From Cynocephalus volans (taxonomy: Eukaryota > Chordata > Mammalia > Dermoptera > Cynocephalidae): a stretch of 64,000 bases of DNA. The position numbers were made by a program, and so were the translations under genes. The stretch spans positions 32,540,293 to 32,604,292 of the forward strand of contig NC_084469.1 of NCBI RefSeq assembly GCF_027409185.1. The letters run 5' to 3'. The notes under the pieces were generated by a model that saw nothing but the letters and a program-made list of their open reading frames with translations, ran no database searches and was not told where the DNA came from. Of this stretch, positions 22,242 through 33,068 are shown piece by piece (positions within the stretch are counted from its first letter, which is position 1; every line of letters begins with the position of its first letter).

Positions 22242-22364
22242 AGAATGGAGTAAAAATATTAATCACATGTATCACAGGTAGTTAGAGTAAATAAAATAAA
22301 TGTTTCATAAAATATTAACTCTAACTACCTGTGATACATGAGATTAATATTTTTACTCCATTCT
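22242..22364. repeat. Large near-perfect inverted repeat (47-bp arms, 29-bp loop)
   Basis: The left arm 22242-22288 and right arm 22318-22364 are reverse complements with one mismatch in 47. The loop 22289-22317 is AT-rich. Either strand's RNA would fold into a long hairpin. No TA duplication or known MITE end was seen. Confidence 0.9.
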
Positions 22365-22559
22365 TTTTCATTTATATATACAATATATGCTTATACCTGT
22401 GTCATGTGCCACATTGTGATGTACAATGTATTTCTTACTGTGGACCATGATCAAAACATTGGAAGGTCACTGGCTTGGAAAGAAGCCTGGAAGAAACAGA
22501 GAAGTAACCAGTACAGTGTGACTGGTGCAGTGACGGAAGAGTTACACATTCTTAGGGAC

Positions 22560-24180
22560 ACATAGGAGGCACTTAAGACAACCTAGGGGCTGTCAGAACA
22601 GGCTTCCAGGAAGAGATGACATCTAAAAAGTGGCATGAAGGACAAGTAGGAATTAGCCAGGTAAAGAAGAAGAGAAAAAGAGTAATAACATGTGCAAAGG
22701 CCCTGGGGCAAAAGTAAGCAAGACACTTGGGAGACATTACAAGAAGGTCGGTGTCGTTAGAGTTTAGAATGAGATGGAGCACTCTTACCCCCATCACTCT
22801 CTATCACATTACTTTTCTTTTCTTTGAGCACTTATCACAGTTATTTCATTATCCCATTCATTTGTTTATTTACTCTTTGTTACACACACACACACACAAA
22901 TAAGTAAATTCCATGAAAGGGGAGTCTTTGTCTTTTTTACAAATATGCCCTAGCACAGTGCCGAGGATATGAGAGCCACTTCACAGTCACTAACGGAATT
23001 TTAGAAAGATATTCCTGCTATCCCAGAAAAGAATAGACTATAAGAGGGTAAGACCGGAGCACACAGATCAGCCAGGAGGCTTTTCTAGTAAAACAGGCAA
23101 GAGTTGATGGTGCCTTGATGTTGGAGAGAAACAGATAGATCTCAAGGCTAATGAGGTAGAAATAACAGGTCATGATCAATGAATAGATATTGAGGGAAGG
23201 GAAGGGCAGGCAGAGAGTCAAAGTAATGAAGGATGGCTCCCTGGTTCCTGGCTAGGGCAACTGGATAGAAGGAGGTGCCATCTGCTCACAGTGGGGACAC
23301 AGAAAGAAGAGGAGTGGAGTTGGGGTATGATGGAGTTTGGATGTGCTGTCCCCTCCAAAACTCATGTGGAAATTTGATCTCCAATGCGGCAGTGTTGGAA
23401 ACTGATTGAGTCATGGGGGCGGATCCCATGAATGGATTAATATTCTCCCTGCGGGATGGGGGTATTAATGAGTGAGTTCTCACTCAATTAGTTTCCGTGA
23501 GAGCTGGTTGAGAGCTGGACGCTGGCACCTCCTCTCTCTCTCTCTTGCTTCCTCTCACCATGTGATCTGCTGCCTGCCACTTTCCGCCATGAGTAGAAGC
23601 AGCCTGAGGCCCATGCCAGGTGCAGCTGTCCTAGAATCATAAGCCAAATAAACCTCTGTTCTGTATAAATTACCCAGTCTCAGGTAATTCTGTTATAGCA
23701 ACACAAAACGGACTAATACAGGGTAGTTGGAAGAGTGTCAGAGAGAAAGATAAGGAATTTAGGATGCAACATGTTAAGTTTGAGGTGCAAGGACATCCTG
23801 GTGGAGACTCTGGCAGTCAGGTGGTACATGAGATGAAACCACATGACTGGGAAGGTAGATGAGGGCACCTAGAGAGAATGGAAGAGGCCTTAAACACAGA
23901 ATCCTGGTGAACACCAAAATGTAAGGATGGTCCGAGGAAGAGGAGCCCGAAACGAGATGGAGAAATCCAGAGAGCAGCAGGAAAACCAGGAGAGCTCAGA
24001 AACAAAGAAAAGGTGGTTAGCTATGTCAGATGCTGCATAGATCAGGTAAGATAAGGGTGGAGAAGTGTCCCCTGGACTTAGCAACAATGACAAAAAAGAG
24101 TATTCAGTAGAGTGTTGGTGGTAGACATGAGAGGGTGAATAAGTGAGAGGGGGGCCAACTGGAGGCATCAATTGGGCAAC
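22560..24180 (-). repeat. L2 LINE fragments, split by a solo LTR
   Basis: Read in reverse it resembles L2. Visible are GTGCAAAGGCCCTGGGGCA at about 22692, and blocks on both sides of the LTR at 23328-23720. A segment at 22780-22960 with a short CA repeat resembles an L2 3' end in the other orientation. Boundaries are approximate. Confidence 0.55.
23328..23720 (+). mobile_element. Solo MaLR LTR (MST-like)
   Basis: 393 bp from TGATGGAGTTTGG to GGACTAATACA, flanked by a perfect 5-bp duplication GGGTA (23323-23327, 23721-23725). Contains the typical AATAAACCTCT polyadenylation segment and the GTTATAGCAACACAAAACGG 3' end. Confidence 0.88.
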
Positions 24181-24194
24181 TTCTGAAATACAGA

Positions 24195-24490
24195 AAAGAC
24201 TACAAAGAAAATTTTAATGACCCTCAATCCCAACACCCAGTGATAACCACTGTTGCCATTTTGGTGTACTTAACGTATAACAGTGTACATATTTTTACAA
24301 ACTTTAATCATACTGTACATAATGCTAACTAGCTTGCTTTATTAATGTAACAATATGTTCTGAACAGTTTTTCATGTCATTAGACAGTCTCTCTTCATGG
24401 GTGGCTGTATGCTAGTTTATGTTATGAATGCAACATACCCTACATTAGGACATTTAGGCATTTCCTAATTTTCTCAATTATAAATGAAGG
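24195..24490 (-). repeat. Old L1 3' region fragment
   Basis: Resembles reverse L1M 3' text (GATAACCACTGTTGCCATTTTGG ... GGACATTTAGGCATTT type). Diverged; family uncertain. From 24490 to 24778 nothing was recognised. Confidence 0.45.
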
Positions 24491-24778
24491 AGGAAGTAGA
24501 AAGTGTCCCAGCTTGCAACCAAACTGGAACCCAAAATACTCTGGGTCTGCCTGGTAAGTGAGGAGTTGATTTGCCTGAGATCCTTTGCTTTGGGTTTCTA
24601 GCCAAGGAAGGCAGAAGGTAGTTTGCATGTACTTGAGTAGAAGTGTGTGATGCAGAGGTCAGTATGGGTCTGTGTGGGGTGAGTCCCACCCCAGCCTCAT
24701 GAACTCTGGTCTGAGCCCTACAAGAGAGGAACCACAGGCAGAGGCTGAAGGAGGCACTGTAAAGAGCCTCTACACCTG

Positions 24779-24856
24779 TAACACCAAGGTCAAGGGTCTA
24801 GATCCCCATACTGGCCAGCCACCAAAAAAAAAAAAAAAGGAAAAAAGAGAAAAAAT
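24779..24856 (+). mobile_element. 5'-truncated short tRNA SINE with poly-A
   Basis: Only the 3' part of a tRNA-like unit (AACACCAAGGTCAAGGGTC then GATCCCCATACTGGCC) is present, followed by an A-rich tail. Confidence 0.7.
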
Positions 24857-25129
24857 AGAGCCGGTATAGCCAGCAGCACACAAACAGCAGAGTACAGCAT
24901 CCGGATCCCAGTAGTCATTGTCACACAGAGGGGGCAACCCTAATTCTCAAGGGATACAGTGTGGCTTTGAAGGCACTGAGAAATCCAAAGGAATTCAAAA
25001 CAGTGGCTCTGGACATGGGTGACTGTTGGGTCTGGAAGCTTTTCCTTTCTCACTGGAGCATTACTCAGGTGAAACAAGAGCCAGTAAGCTATGGGCTGTT
25101 ATTAATGGCCCCAGTGATTACCCACATGC

Positions 25130-25447
25130 TAGGGAGGCCAGGGGCTTTGTTTAGTTTCCCAGTGTTTGGATATTTTCCTATTATCACTCTGTTACTGACA
25201 TCTAGTTTGAGTCCATTGTGGTCAGAGAACATTCTCTGTATGATTTCAATGATCTTAAATGTGTTGAGATTGGTTTTATGGCACAGGACATCATGGTCTA
25301 TCTTGGTACATGTTCCATAAGTACTTGAAAAGAATGTGCATTCTCCTGTCATTGGGTGCAGTGATCTATAAGTATTGATTACATCCTGTTTGCTTATGCA
25401 TTGAGTTCTGCCTCCTTGCTGATTTTTGTCTAGTTGTTCAATCAATT
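25130..25447 (-). repeat. L1 ORF2-region fragment
   Basis: Reverse L1M coding text (around GTGGTCAGAGAACATTCTCTG). The minus-strand translation has a LINE-1-like run but is not an intact domain. Confidence 0.65.
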
Positions 25448-25589
25448 GCTGACAGGTGGGCCACGGGTTATGAATTTAGATAAACCTAGTTTGAACCCAG
25501 GCTCCATTAGTTAATAGCTGGGTGGTCATATGCAGATTCAGAATTAGACTCCAGAGAAACTTTTCTGAGATACAAATTCTACTAGCCTA

Positions 25590-25850
25590 GTATGGAAAAT
25601 ACAAATACCAAACATTCATATAGGGCTTACTCTGTGCCAGACTATGTTCTAATCACTTTATATCAATTTAATCCTCATAGAACAAATGAGGTGTTATTAT
25701 TCCTGATTTTACAGATGAGAAAACTGAGACACAGGGAGATTATATAACTTAACCAAGATCAAGTAAGAGGGCCTGGGAACAAACCCAGGCAATCTGGCTC
25801 CAGTATACATGCTTTCAATCTCTTTATCATACTGTTTCTTGGAAAATGAT
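25590..25850 (-). repeat. MIR SINE
   Basis: Contains the reverse MIR core: ACAGATGAGAAAACTGAGAC, then a loss-of-register segment, then CAGGCAATCTGGCTCCAG. A second MIR piece lies at 25470-25540. Confidence 0.75.
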
Positions 25851-26099
25851 GCAATTTCCCAGGATGGATAAGAAAGGCTGACTATAAAGCCCTTCCTTCC
25901 TAGAAGTCAGTCTCTCTTATACCAGGCATTGATTAGTGGCCATGCAAAGAATCAGAAACACATCTGTCAAGTTTTATTTGAAATACATAGAGAGATTTAA
26001 GGGAGGCCCAGAGAGCTCCAAGAGCTTCAGGCAAGATCACTGCTCCAGCATTGCCACACTGCCCACCTCACCACCACAGCAGAAAGAGGAATGGAATAT

Positions 26100-26350
26100 G
26101 ACAAAGACAAGGCTTAGGAGTCAGACCAACTAAGTTAAATAAAGGCTCCCGCACTTACTATCTTCATGACCTCTGGCAAGTTACCCAACCTCTCTATAGC
26201 TGTCTCCTCATCTGTAGATGGGGATAGTAACAGTACCTATTCCATAGGAATATAGTGAGAACAAAGGCAATTAATAAAAATAAATGCTTAGAGGAGTTCT
26301 CAGCATGGTAAGTACTCAGCAAATGTATGTTGTTTTGCTATTGTTATTGC
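26100..26350 (+). repeat. MIR SINE
   Basis: Forward MIR core with CTGGCAAGTTACCCAACCTC, CTCATCTGTAGATGGGGAT and an AGTACTCAGCAAATG end. Confidence 0.8.
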
Positions 26351-26499
26351 AAACCAGGAGACCGATCCCAAGACAGATGATGACTAAAACCAATTTCCCA
26401 ATTTTTGCAAAGAGATCATGCCTGTTAAGAGCTGATTTCCCAGAAGTCCATACTTGCCAGGACAACCAACAGCACCTTGACTTATCCCAAATGACTCTG

Positions 26500-28800
26500 T
26501 TCATCCCCACTTCAGTTGAATCTCCTATCTCTTCCCAACCCTGCTCCCAAATCCTTTCATTGGACCCTCTGTAACTTCAGGTATGTTATCAGTAAAATCC
26601 CCCAAATCATCGACCTCTTCTCTCAGTTTTCCCTTTGCCTTCTTGCTCTTATAGAAACTTGTCTCTCCCCCAAAGACACTGCTCCCTTGAAATCCTCTGG
26701 GTAGGTAGCTGTTTGTTTTCTCCCACACACCACATACCTGGAGGTGAGGCAGGTGTCTTTCTTGCTCCTTGCTGTTGCTTTCAAAAACACTTCTCCTCTC
26801 TCCAAAACCAAAGCTACTTTGAAGCACATGCCAACCAACTGTACCACGCACTACCCCTCCTTGTGGCAATCACCTTTCAACATCTCCCAACTTCATCAAA
26901 GCCTTAAGCATTTGGCTTACATTGACTTTGCCACCATTAGTCATGTCTTCATTCGTGTGGACTAAGACATCCACCTAGAGAATCCATTCAGCACCCCGAC
27001 CTCTCAGGTCCTTGTCCTCTGCGCCGTAGTGCAGATGCTTCTTCCAATCCACTTCAGCCACACACTCCCATGGTCAAACCCCAGACCCTGTCATTACCAG
27101 TAACTGCACCCCTTCCAATCTCCCAATTACAAGCATCCCACCTCTACCCATCTTTCCAGCCCTTTCTCTGATACCCTCACAACAATTCTTCAACCCTCTG
27201 GGCTCCATAGTCTGTTGACCGTGCCGTATTTCCACTACCCATCACCTCTTTGTCTTCGCATCTCCTCTCCCCTAGTTTAGATCCAATTGTCCATTATTAT
27301 AATCATTCCTTAGCGTTCACTCTTAATTCCCTTGTCCTTCTCCCTCCATCTTACTTGCTTGCAAAGCTACAAGTGTGGTTAAAGCAAATTCCCCAACCAT
27401 GAGACTTTCCCTGAGCTACTGAACATGGCTGGAGAGAAATAACTATGCTGACTAATCTCACTTTGAATTTGTAATGACACATCACATGCAAGCTCTCAGC
27501 ACAGCCCAACAATCTTACTCAGTTTCCATACTCAATTGTCTTCCACTCTCTGAAATGACGACTTGATACCCCTCCTCTCCTTAAATGGCAACACACACCC
27601 CTAATCCTCAGCTGATGATCGTAATTCTTATTTTGCAGAGAAAAATCATGCTTTACGTGCCTGTTAACAGCTGGCTTACCGGAAGTCCATACTTGCCAGG
27701 GCAACCATCATCACCAGACGATGAAGCACACAACTCCCTCATCTTTCCACCAGTGCTTCTTATCATGCCTATTCCCTGTAAATTCCTTTTCTCAATTTCT
27801 ATTTTGGTCTTTCACGTTGAATGTGTTCCTCAAATGTTGGGTCATCCTTTCTTCTCCATTCATGTCTTGTCCACTCTAATGAAAGCACCTTTGTTGACAT
27901 AACCTTGCCAGATCCAATGGTCAGTGCTCGCCCTCTGAGCAGCACTCAGTAGAGCTGTCACTCCCTCCTTGAAACAGTGTTCTGGCCTCCAGGACATCAC
28001 ACTCTCCTCATTTTCCTCCTTTTCCAGTGGATCTTTTTGTTGGCTCCTCCTCCCCTTGACATCTGTCTGTCCCACCTCTACCCTACAAATCTGTCTTCGC
28101 CATGCTTCCTCAGGTTTATAAATGGCTCCACCATCCCATTACTGGGTCCAAATCTTAGGGTTCCACCATGGGTCCTCTCTTTCCCTCATTCCATACATGC
28201 AACCCCTTAGCAGGTCCCAACAGCTCTACCTTCAAACTCTACCCCAACCCTGATCACTCTTCACCACCTCTACCTTTCCCACACTGGTCCTGGCCTCCAC
28301 GATACCTCACCTGGACTACTGTGATAATCTCACCAGTCTCTCGGCCTTTCTACAATCCATTCTCTTTATAACAAAGGGTAACTATAAAACCTGAATCAGA
28401 TGATGTCAGCCCCTGCTCCAGAATCTCCAGTGGCTTCCCCATGACACCTATGACAGTACTCAAACTCTCACCAAGACCAACATGGGTTGGGGCCCTACAT
28501 CACCTCCCCAGCTCTTCTCTCACTCCCCAAGCTCCAGCCACTTGGCCATTCTTTGCTGTGCCTGCAGCAAGCCAAGCTTTTTCCCTCAGGGCCTCTGCAC
28601 TTGTTCTCACATCTTTCCTGAATGTCACTGCCTCAGGGAGACTTTTTAAAATAGCTGCCAATCTCTGTTAGTCTCTCTCCTTAACTTGTTGTATATTTGT
28701 GGGTTTACCTGTTTATTGTCTACCTCTCCCAACTGAGTCCCCAGCATGTTGAAAAATGCCTGGTATAAAGTGAGTACTCAATAATTCTTTATTGGATGTA
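26500..28800 (+). repeat. L2 LINE, long diverged copy or copies
   Basis: Best at 28160-28800: CAACAGCTCTACCTTCAAAC, then CACCTGGACTACTGTGATAA, then CTCCAGTGGCTTCCCC, and a GAGTACTCAATAATTCTTTATTGG end, all in L2 order on the plus strand. Part 27700-28160 fits the upstream L2 coding region. Part 26500-27400 has the same C/T-rich style but weaker support. All frames are closed. Confidence 0.6.
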
Positions 28801-28959
28801 AGAAAGGAGAGAGGGAATAGAGAAAGAAATAAGCAAGTAAGCAAAAAGCCTCAGAAAACTGGTTTTGGTTAAAGCCAGCTTAAATCATCAGCCCCTCCTT
28901 TCTTCATGTTGCACCAAGCAGGTCGATCGTGTAGCACAGCAATCACAAGCACAGGAGTA

Positions 28960-29170
28960 GGCCTGAGTGCAAGCTCTAGCTTGACTAGTTTCAGCTGTGT
29001 AGTCCTAGGCACGTTACCAAATCTCGCTCTCAGCCACATCCACTCGCTCAACAAATATTTACTGAGTGTCTACTTTGACACAGGGGCACTATGCTAAGCT
29101 GATTGTGAGGATTATATATAATAATGTATGAGAAGCCCCTAGCACCAAGCCTAGCTCATTATGAAATGCT
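28960..29170 (+). repeat. MIR SINE fragment
   Basis: MIR-like blocks (GCCTGAGTGCAAGCTCTAGC, TGTGAGGATTATATATAAT, AGCACCAAGCCTAGCTC) with an insertion in the middle. Confidence 0.5.
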
Positions 29171-29199
29171 CCATAATCTATTGTTATTTATGCCCATGC

Positions 29200-29520
29200 T
29201 TCAAGTTTTGCCATGATACATTCTCATTGTCTGTTTATAATCATCTGTGTTTGCAATCTGGATTTTCTTGTTGCTCAAAGAATTATTTAGGGCTGTTTGG
29301 GGATTTTTTAAGAGGTTGGTTTTTGTTATTTAAACACTGGTAAATTTCTGGTTTGTTACATTGTGGTCGGAGAATGTGTCCAGTACAATTTCAGGTTTGG
29401 GGAATTTCATAGCAAAATATTTGATCTCATATTTGTAAATGTTTCATTGGCATTGTAAAAGGCCTGTTCTCCACTTATGAGATACACAGTTCAATAAATA
29501 TCACTTGAATGCAAGCTCCA
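29200..29520 (-). repeat. Old L1 fragment
   Basis: Text around TTACATTGTGGTCGGAGAATG resembles reverse L1M coding sequence. From 29520 to 30500 the sequence is AT-rich and no gene or clear repeat was recognised. Confidence 0.45.
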
Positions 29521-30501
29521 AGAGGATGTTCACTGCTGAGGGATGTATTTACTGGTGATATATTCCTGATATCTAACAAAGGGCGTGGCGCACATCATAG
29601 ACATTTGATAGATATTTGTTGAATGAGTGGCTAATTTATCAATCAAACTTATTGTCATTTAGATTTTCTATACCTTTGCACCTTTGAATATTTTTTCTTC
29701 CTTCATGTGCCAATAACTGATGACTTATGTTAGTTTCCCACTACAACTATATTTCTGACAGTTCCCCAGTGTATTCCTAATGATATTGGTTTTATATATT
29801 TCAATACGATATAAGTTAATGCCTGAAAATTTATGGCTATTATATAATCATTGTAAATATACCCTATATCATTATAAAGTAACTACTTAACAAAACACTA
29901 TCTAGGTAATATGGCTTAATTTTATTATGCATTTATTATTTTGAATTATCAACACATGATAATAAAATGAAAATGTACAAAAATGAACAGTAATTTTCCT
30001 TCCTCTTTTGTCTCCCATCACACAGTTCCTCTCCCCTGAGGAATTCACTAGTAACTCACTGTTAACAGAATTTTGCTGATCAGATTTGAAAACATTTTTA
30101 ATGCTTTAATTAATTTTTTTCAGAGGAGTTAAAAATGTTTACTTGAATTGTTTTGGCCTATATTTTTGGTACAATTAGTCATCTTATTTTACGCTGTTTT
30201 TTAAGCTTCTTTGATGTTTTATACTCCATTTTGTAGACTGTTTTCTTTGCTTTTATCTTCTCTGGTGTTTTGGAAGGCATACTAACCCATATTTTTTACG
30301 CCTCTAATATCTCCTTTAACGGTTTCAAAATTATTTTTGCATTTCTTCACTTGTTCGAGTCAAGAGTAAAATAACATGAGTCCCCCAAATTAAATCAAGA
30401 AGTCAAGCATATTAGCATAATGTTGGTAAAATTTGGGGTTATGGATTTAGGTTTTTGTTATTCTAATCTGGCCCTATGGTTGTAAGGAAGAGTTGCCCAT
30501 C

Positions 30502-30866
30502 TGCTGTGGACTGAACTGTGCCTCCCCCAAATTCATATGTTAAAGTGCTAATCCCCAGGACCTCAGAACATGACTGTTTTTGGAGATAGTCTTTAAAGGG
30601 GTAATTAAGTTAAAACGAGGTCATTAGGGTGAACTCTAATCCAATGTGGCTAGTGTCCTTATGAAAAAAATGACATTTGGCCACATATATACACAAAAGG
30701 AGGAACATGTGAGGACACAGAGAGAAGACAGCCATCTACAGTCAAGGAGAAAGGCCTCACACCTTGATCTCAGACTTTTAGCCTCCAGAACTGTGAATAA
30801 ATGTCTTTTGTTTAAGCCACCCAGTCTATGGTACATTGTTATGGGAGCCCTAGCAAACCACTATAC
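30502..30866 (+). mobile_element. Solo MaLR LTR (MLT1-like)
   Basis: Starts TGCTGTGGACTGAACTGTG, carries the ACATGTGAGGACACAGAGAG and GCCTCCAGAACTGTGAATAAA blocks of MLT1-type LTRs, and ends near AGCAAACCACTA. No clear target duplication. Confidence 0.75.
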
Positions 30867-31865
30867 TACCCAAAATAACTCAAGGAAAAGGGGGACCCAT
30901 GTGGCAAGCCCCTCTTGTCTTCCCACAGGGTATGTCTCTAATGACCCTCCAGGGAGGAGCCCCTGTTCCCAGCTGGGCTGCCATCTGCTGGCAGCTCTTC
31001 TTTGCCACTCAGCGGTCCCTAATGAGGATGTACTGATGGCTTGTAGATCCCAATGAGCAGGAGGCAGCCTTCCCTGTTCAGGATTCCACCTCACTAGCCT
31101 CTCTTGAAATGAAAATACACTATGTCATAAAGGTTGTCTTTACTGCAACATTTAGAAAATTTCTCCTGGGGTAAGAAGGACAGAGACACCAGGCGTGGAG
31201 CTCCTGCTCCAGCAACCTTGTTCCTGGCACTGCACCCAAGATGAGAACTCACTTGCAGATAACTCACAAATAGCTCCAAATTCCTAATGCTCTGCCACTG
31301 CCCACATTCTCTCCTAACCTTGCTGACTTGCTGCCTTTTCTCAGGAAATGCCACCCCTTTCTCCCTATGGAAAGAATCTATTCCCAGTACCTTCTTGGGT
31401 CTTGCAAATACTACAGCCAAATGTATTTTTTCCTGGTATCTCAATGTCTACTCACCACAGACCTAGACTGGAGGGTGGGTGGGGGACAGTGGGTCTCCAG
31501 AGGTCTCAGCTGTGAGAGGGAAGAAGAGAGGAATGCCAAGGGGCTTCCACTAAGAAACCTGAATTCAAATACTCTTTATCCTCTGAGGATTGTTTTCCTT
31601 CTAAAGACTCCATCTGGTCCTCTTAGGGGCCAGTAACCCCTGCCTGTCTCTCTGACCTCATCTTGGATCCTTCTTCCCCATTCCAATCTTTTGAAAGTTG
31701 GGTAAACTTTTGGTTCTTTTTGATTTCTCAATGCAAGCTCTTCTCCCCTCAGATGGACTTTGCCTGTTCCCTCCATCCAGAATGTGCTCTGCCTCCAACT
31801 CATCATATGGCACCTCCTCTGTCTTTCCGGGCTTGTCCAAGAGGGTCCCCTCTCTGAGCAGAGAC
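30867..31865. other. Intergenic sequence, nothing recognised
   Basis: Moderate GC, short overlapping frames on both strands, no splice-linked coding pattern and no repeat identified. May be unique ancestral sequence. Confidence 0.5.
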
Positions 31866-32085
31866 GACAGAGCATCATGGTCAACAGCACAGACTCTGGG
31901 GCCAAACTGCCTGGATTTGAGTCCAGGCACTCCCGGTTTCCTTATCTGCAAAACAGGCATGATGATGATAGTTCCAATTTCTCATAGGTTTGTTATGACA
32001 GTTATGGGAGTTAATATATGTAAATTACTTAGAACAGAGCCTGGCCTACAGGTCAATCATGATTATATCGGTTAATATTATATCC
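31866..32085 (+). repeat. MIR SINE
   Basis: CACAGACTCTGGGGCCAAACTGCC head, then CTTATCTGCAAAACAGGCATG and a CTTAGAACAGAGCCTGGCC end, with an internal deletion. Confidence 0.8.
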
Positions 32086-32564
32086 TGCAGGCCCACTGCT
32101 AATATTTGTAGGGCCCAAAACAGCAGCCCAAATGGAGGCCCAAATATCATAAGTCTGAATGTTTAAATGAATAAATTAAGCTATGCCCAAAGCCTGCCCT
32201 ACACTCTCACCTTTACCCTCCTCACCTGAGACTGTCCTCACAGTCCAGAGACTAAAGGAGCCAAACTCTTTCCCTGGACCAGGGCTGCTACCTGCCAGCC
32301 TGAGGGTTGGCCTAGAACTGCTGGTGCAGGGTGGGCAGAAACTGGCTCTGGGCCCAGACTCCCATGTCATTGACAAGACCCACCAACGCACACACACCCG
32401 CGGACTCAGCTTCACATCCATTTCAACTTTCACGTCTTTCTCCCATGATTCCCGCTGGCTCAGGTGGTTACTAAACTTTGAAACACTTTCTCACAAGACC
32501 GGAAAGGAGATTTGGGACTTGTGTTTCAGTATTTGTGATATGCAAGGCCCTCTACGTGCTTGCC

Positions 32565-32722
32565 CGTAGTGTGGTCCTTGGAACAGCAGCATCAGCATCA
32601 CCTGGGAGCTTATTAGAAATGCAGAATTTCAGGCCCCACCCCAAATCTACTGAATCAGAATCTGCATTTTAACAAGATCTCCTGAAGAACTGTATAAAGT
32701 TAAAGTATGAGAAGCACTGAAC
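32565..32722 (+). repeat. MER5A-like hAT-Charlie element
   Basis: Contains AGCATCAGCATCACCTGGGA and CAGGCCCCACCCCAAATCTA, diagnostic blocks of MER5A, and ends AGAAGCACTG. Confidence 0.75.
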
Positions 32723-33068
32723 CAAGCGGAGAACCACATAGGAGCCCTTCTTTGCCCAGGTCTAGGTGTGGTTTTGATTCCCTGGCCACCAAATCTAGAG
32801 TAGCCACTGCCCCATCACTCTTGATCACATCACCCTGTTTATTTCCTTCATATAATTTAGCATAATCTCTCATTTCTAGTTTATTGTCTGTCTCCTCTAA
32901 CTATAATATTAACTACAGGGAGGTTCCTGGTCTGTCAAGCTTAGTACTGTATGCACTGAGTCCAGAACTGGGCTCATGCAGAGAGGGTGTTCGATCTTGA
33001 ATTAATCTAAAACACCTTCAATTGTAACACTGTTATCTTGCATACCACTAAGAAAGAACACAGCCGAG

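Noticed and set aside
22242-22364. microRNA precursor
   Set aside because: The 47-bp stem with a 29-base loop is longer and more perfect than normal pre-miRNAs. Without small-RNA data it is only reported as an inverted repeat.
32183-32569. 128-codon plus-strand frame in intergenic DNA
   Set aside because: Partly overlapped by a similar frame on the other strand, no domain, no splice context and no recognisable similarity.
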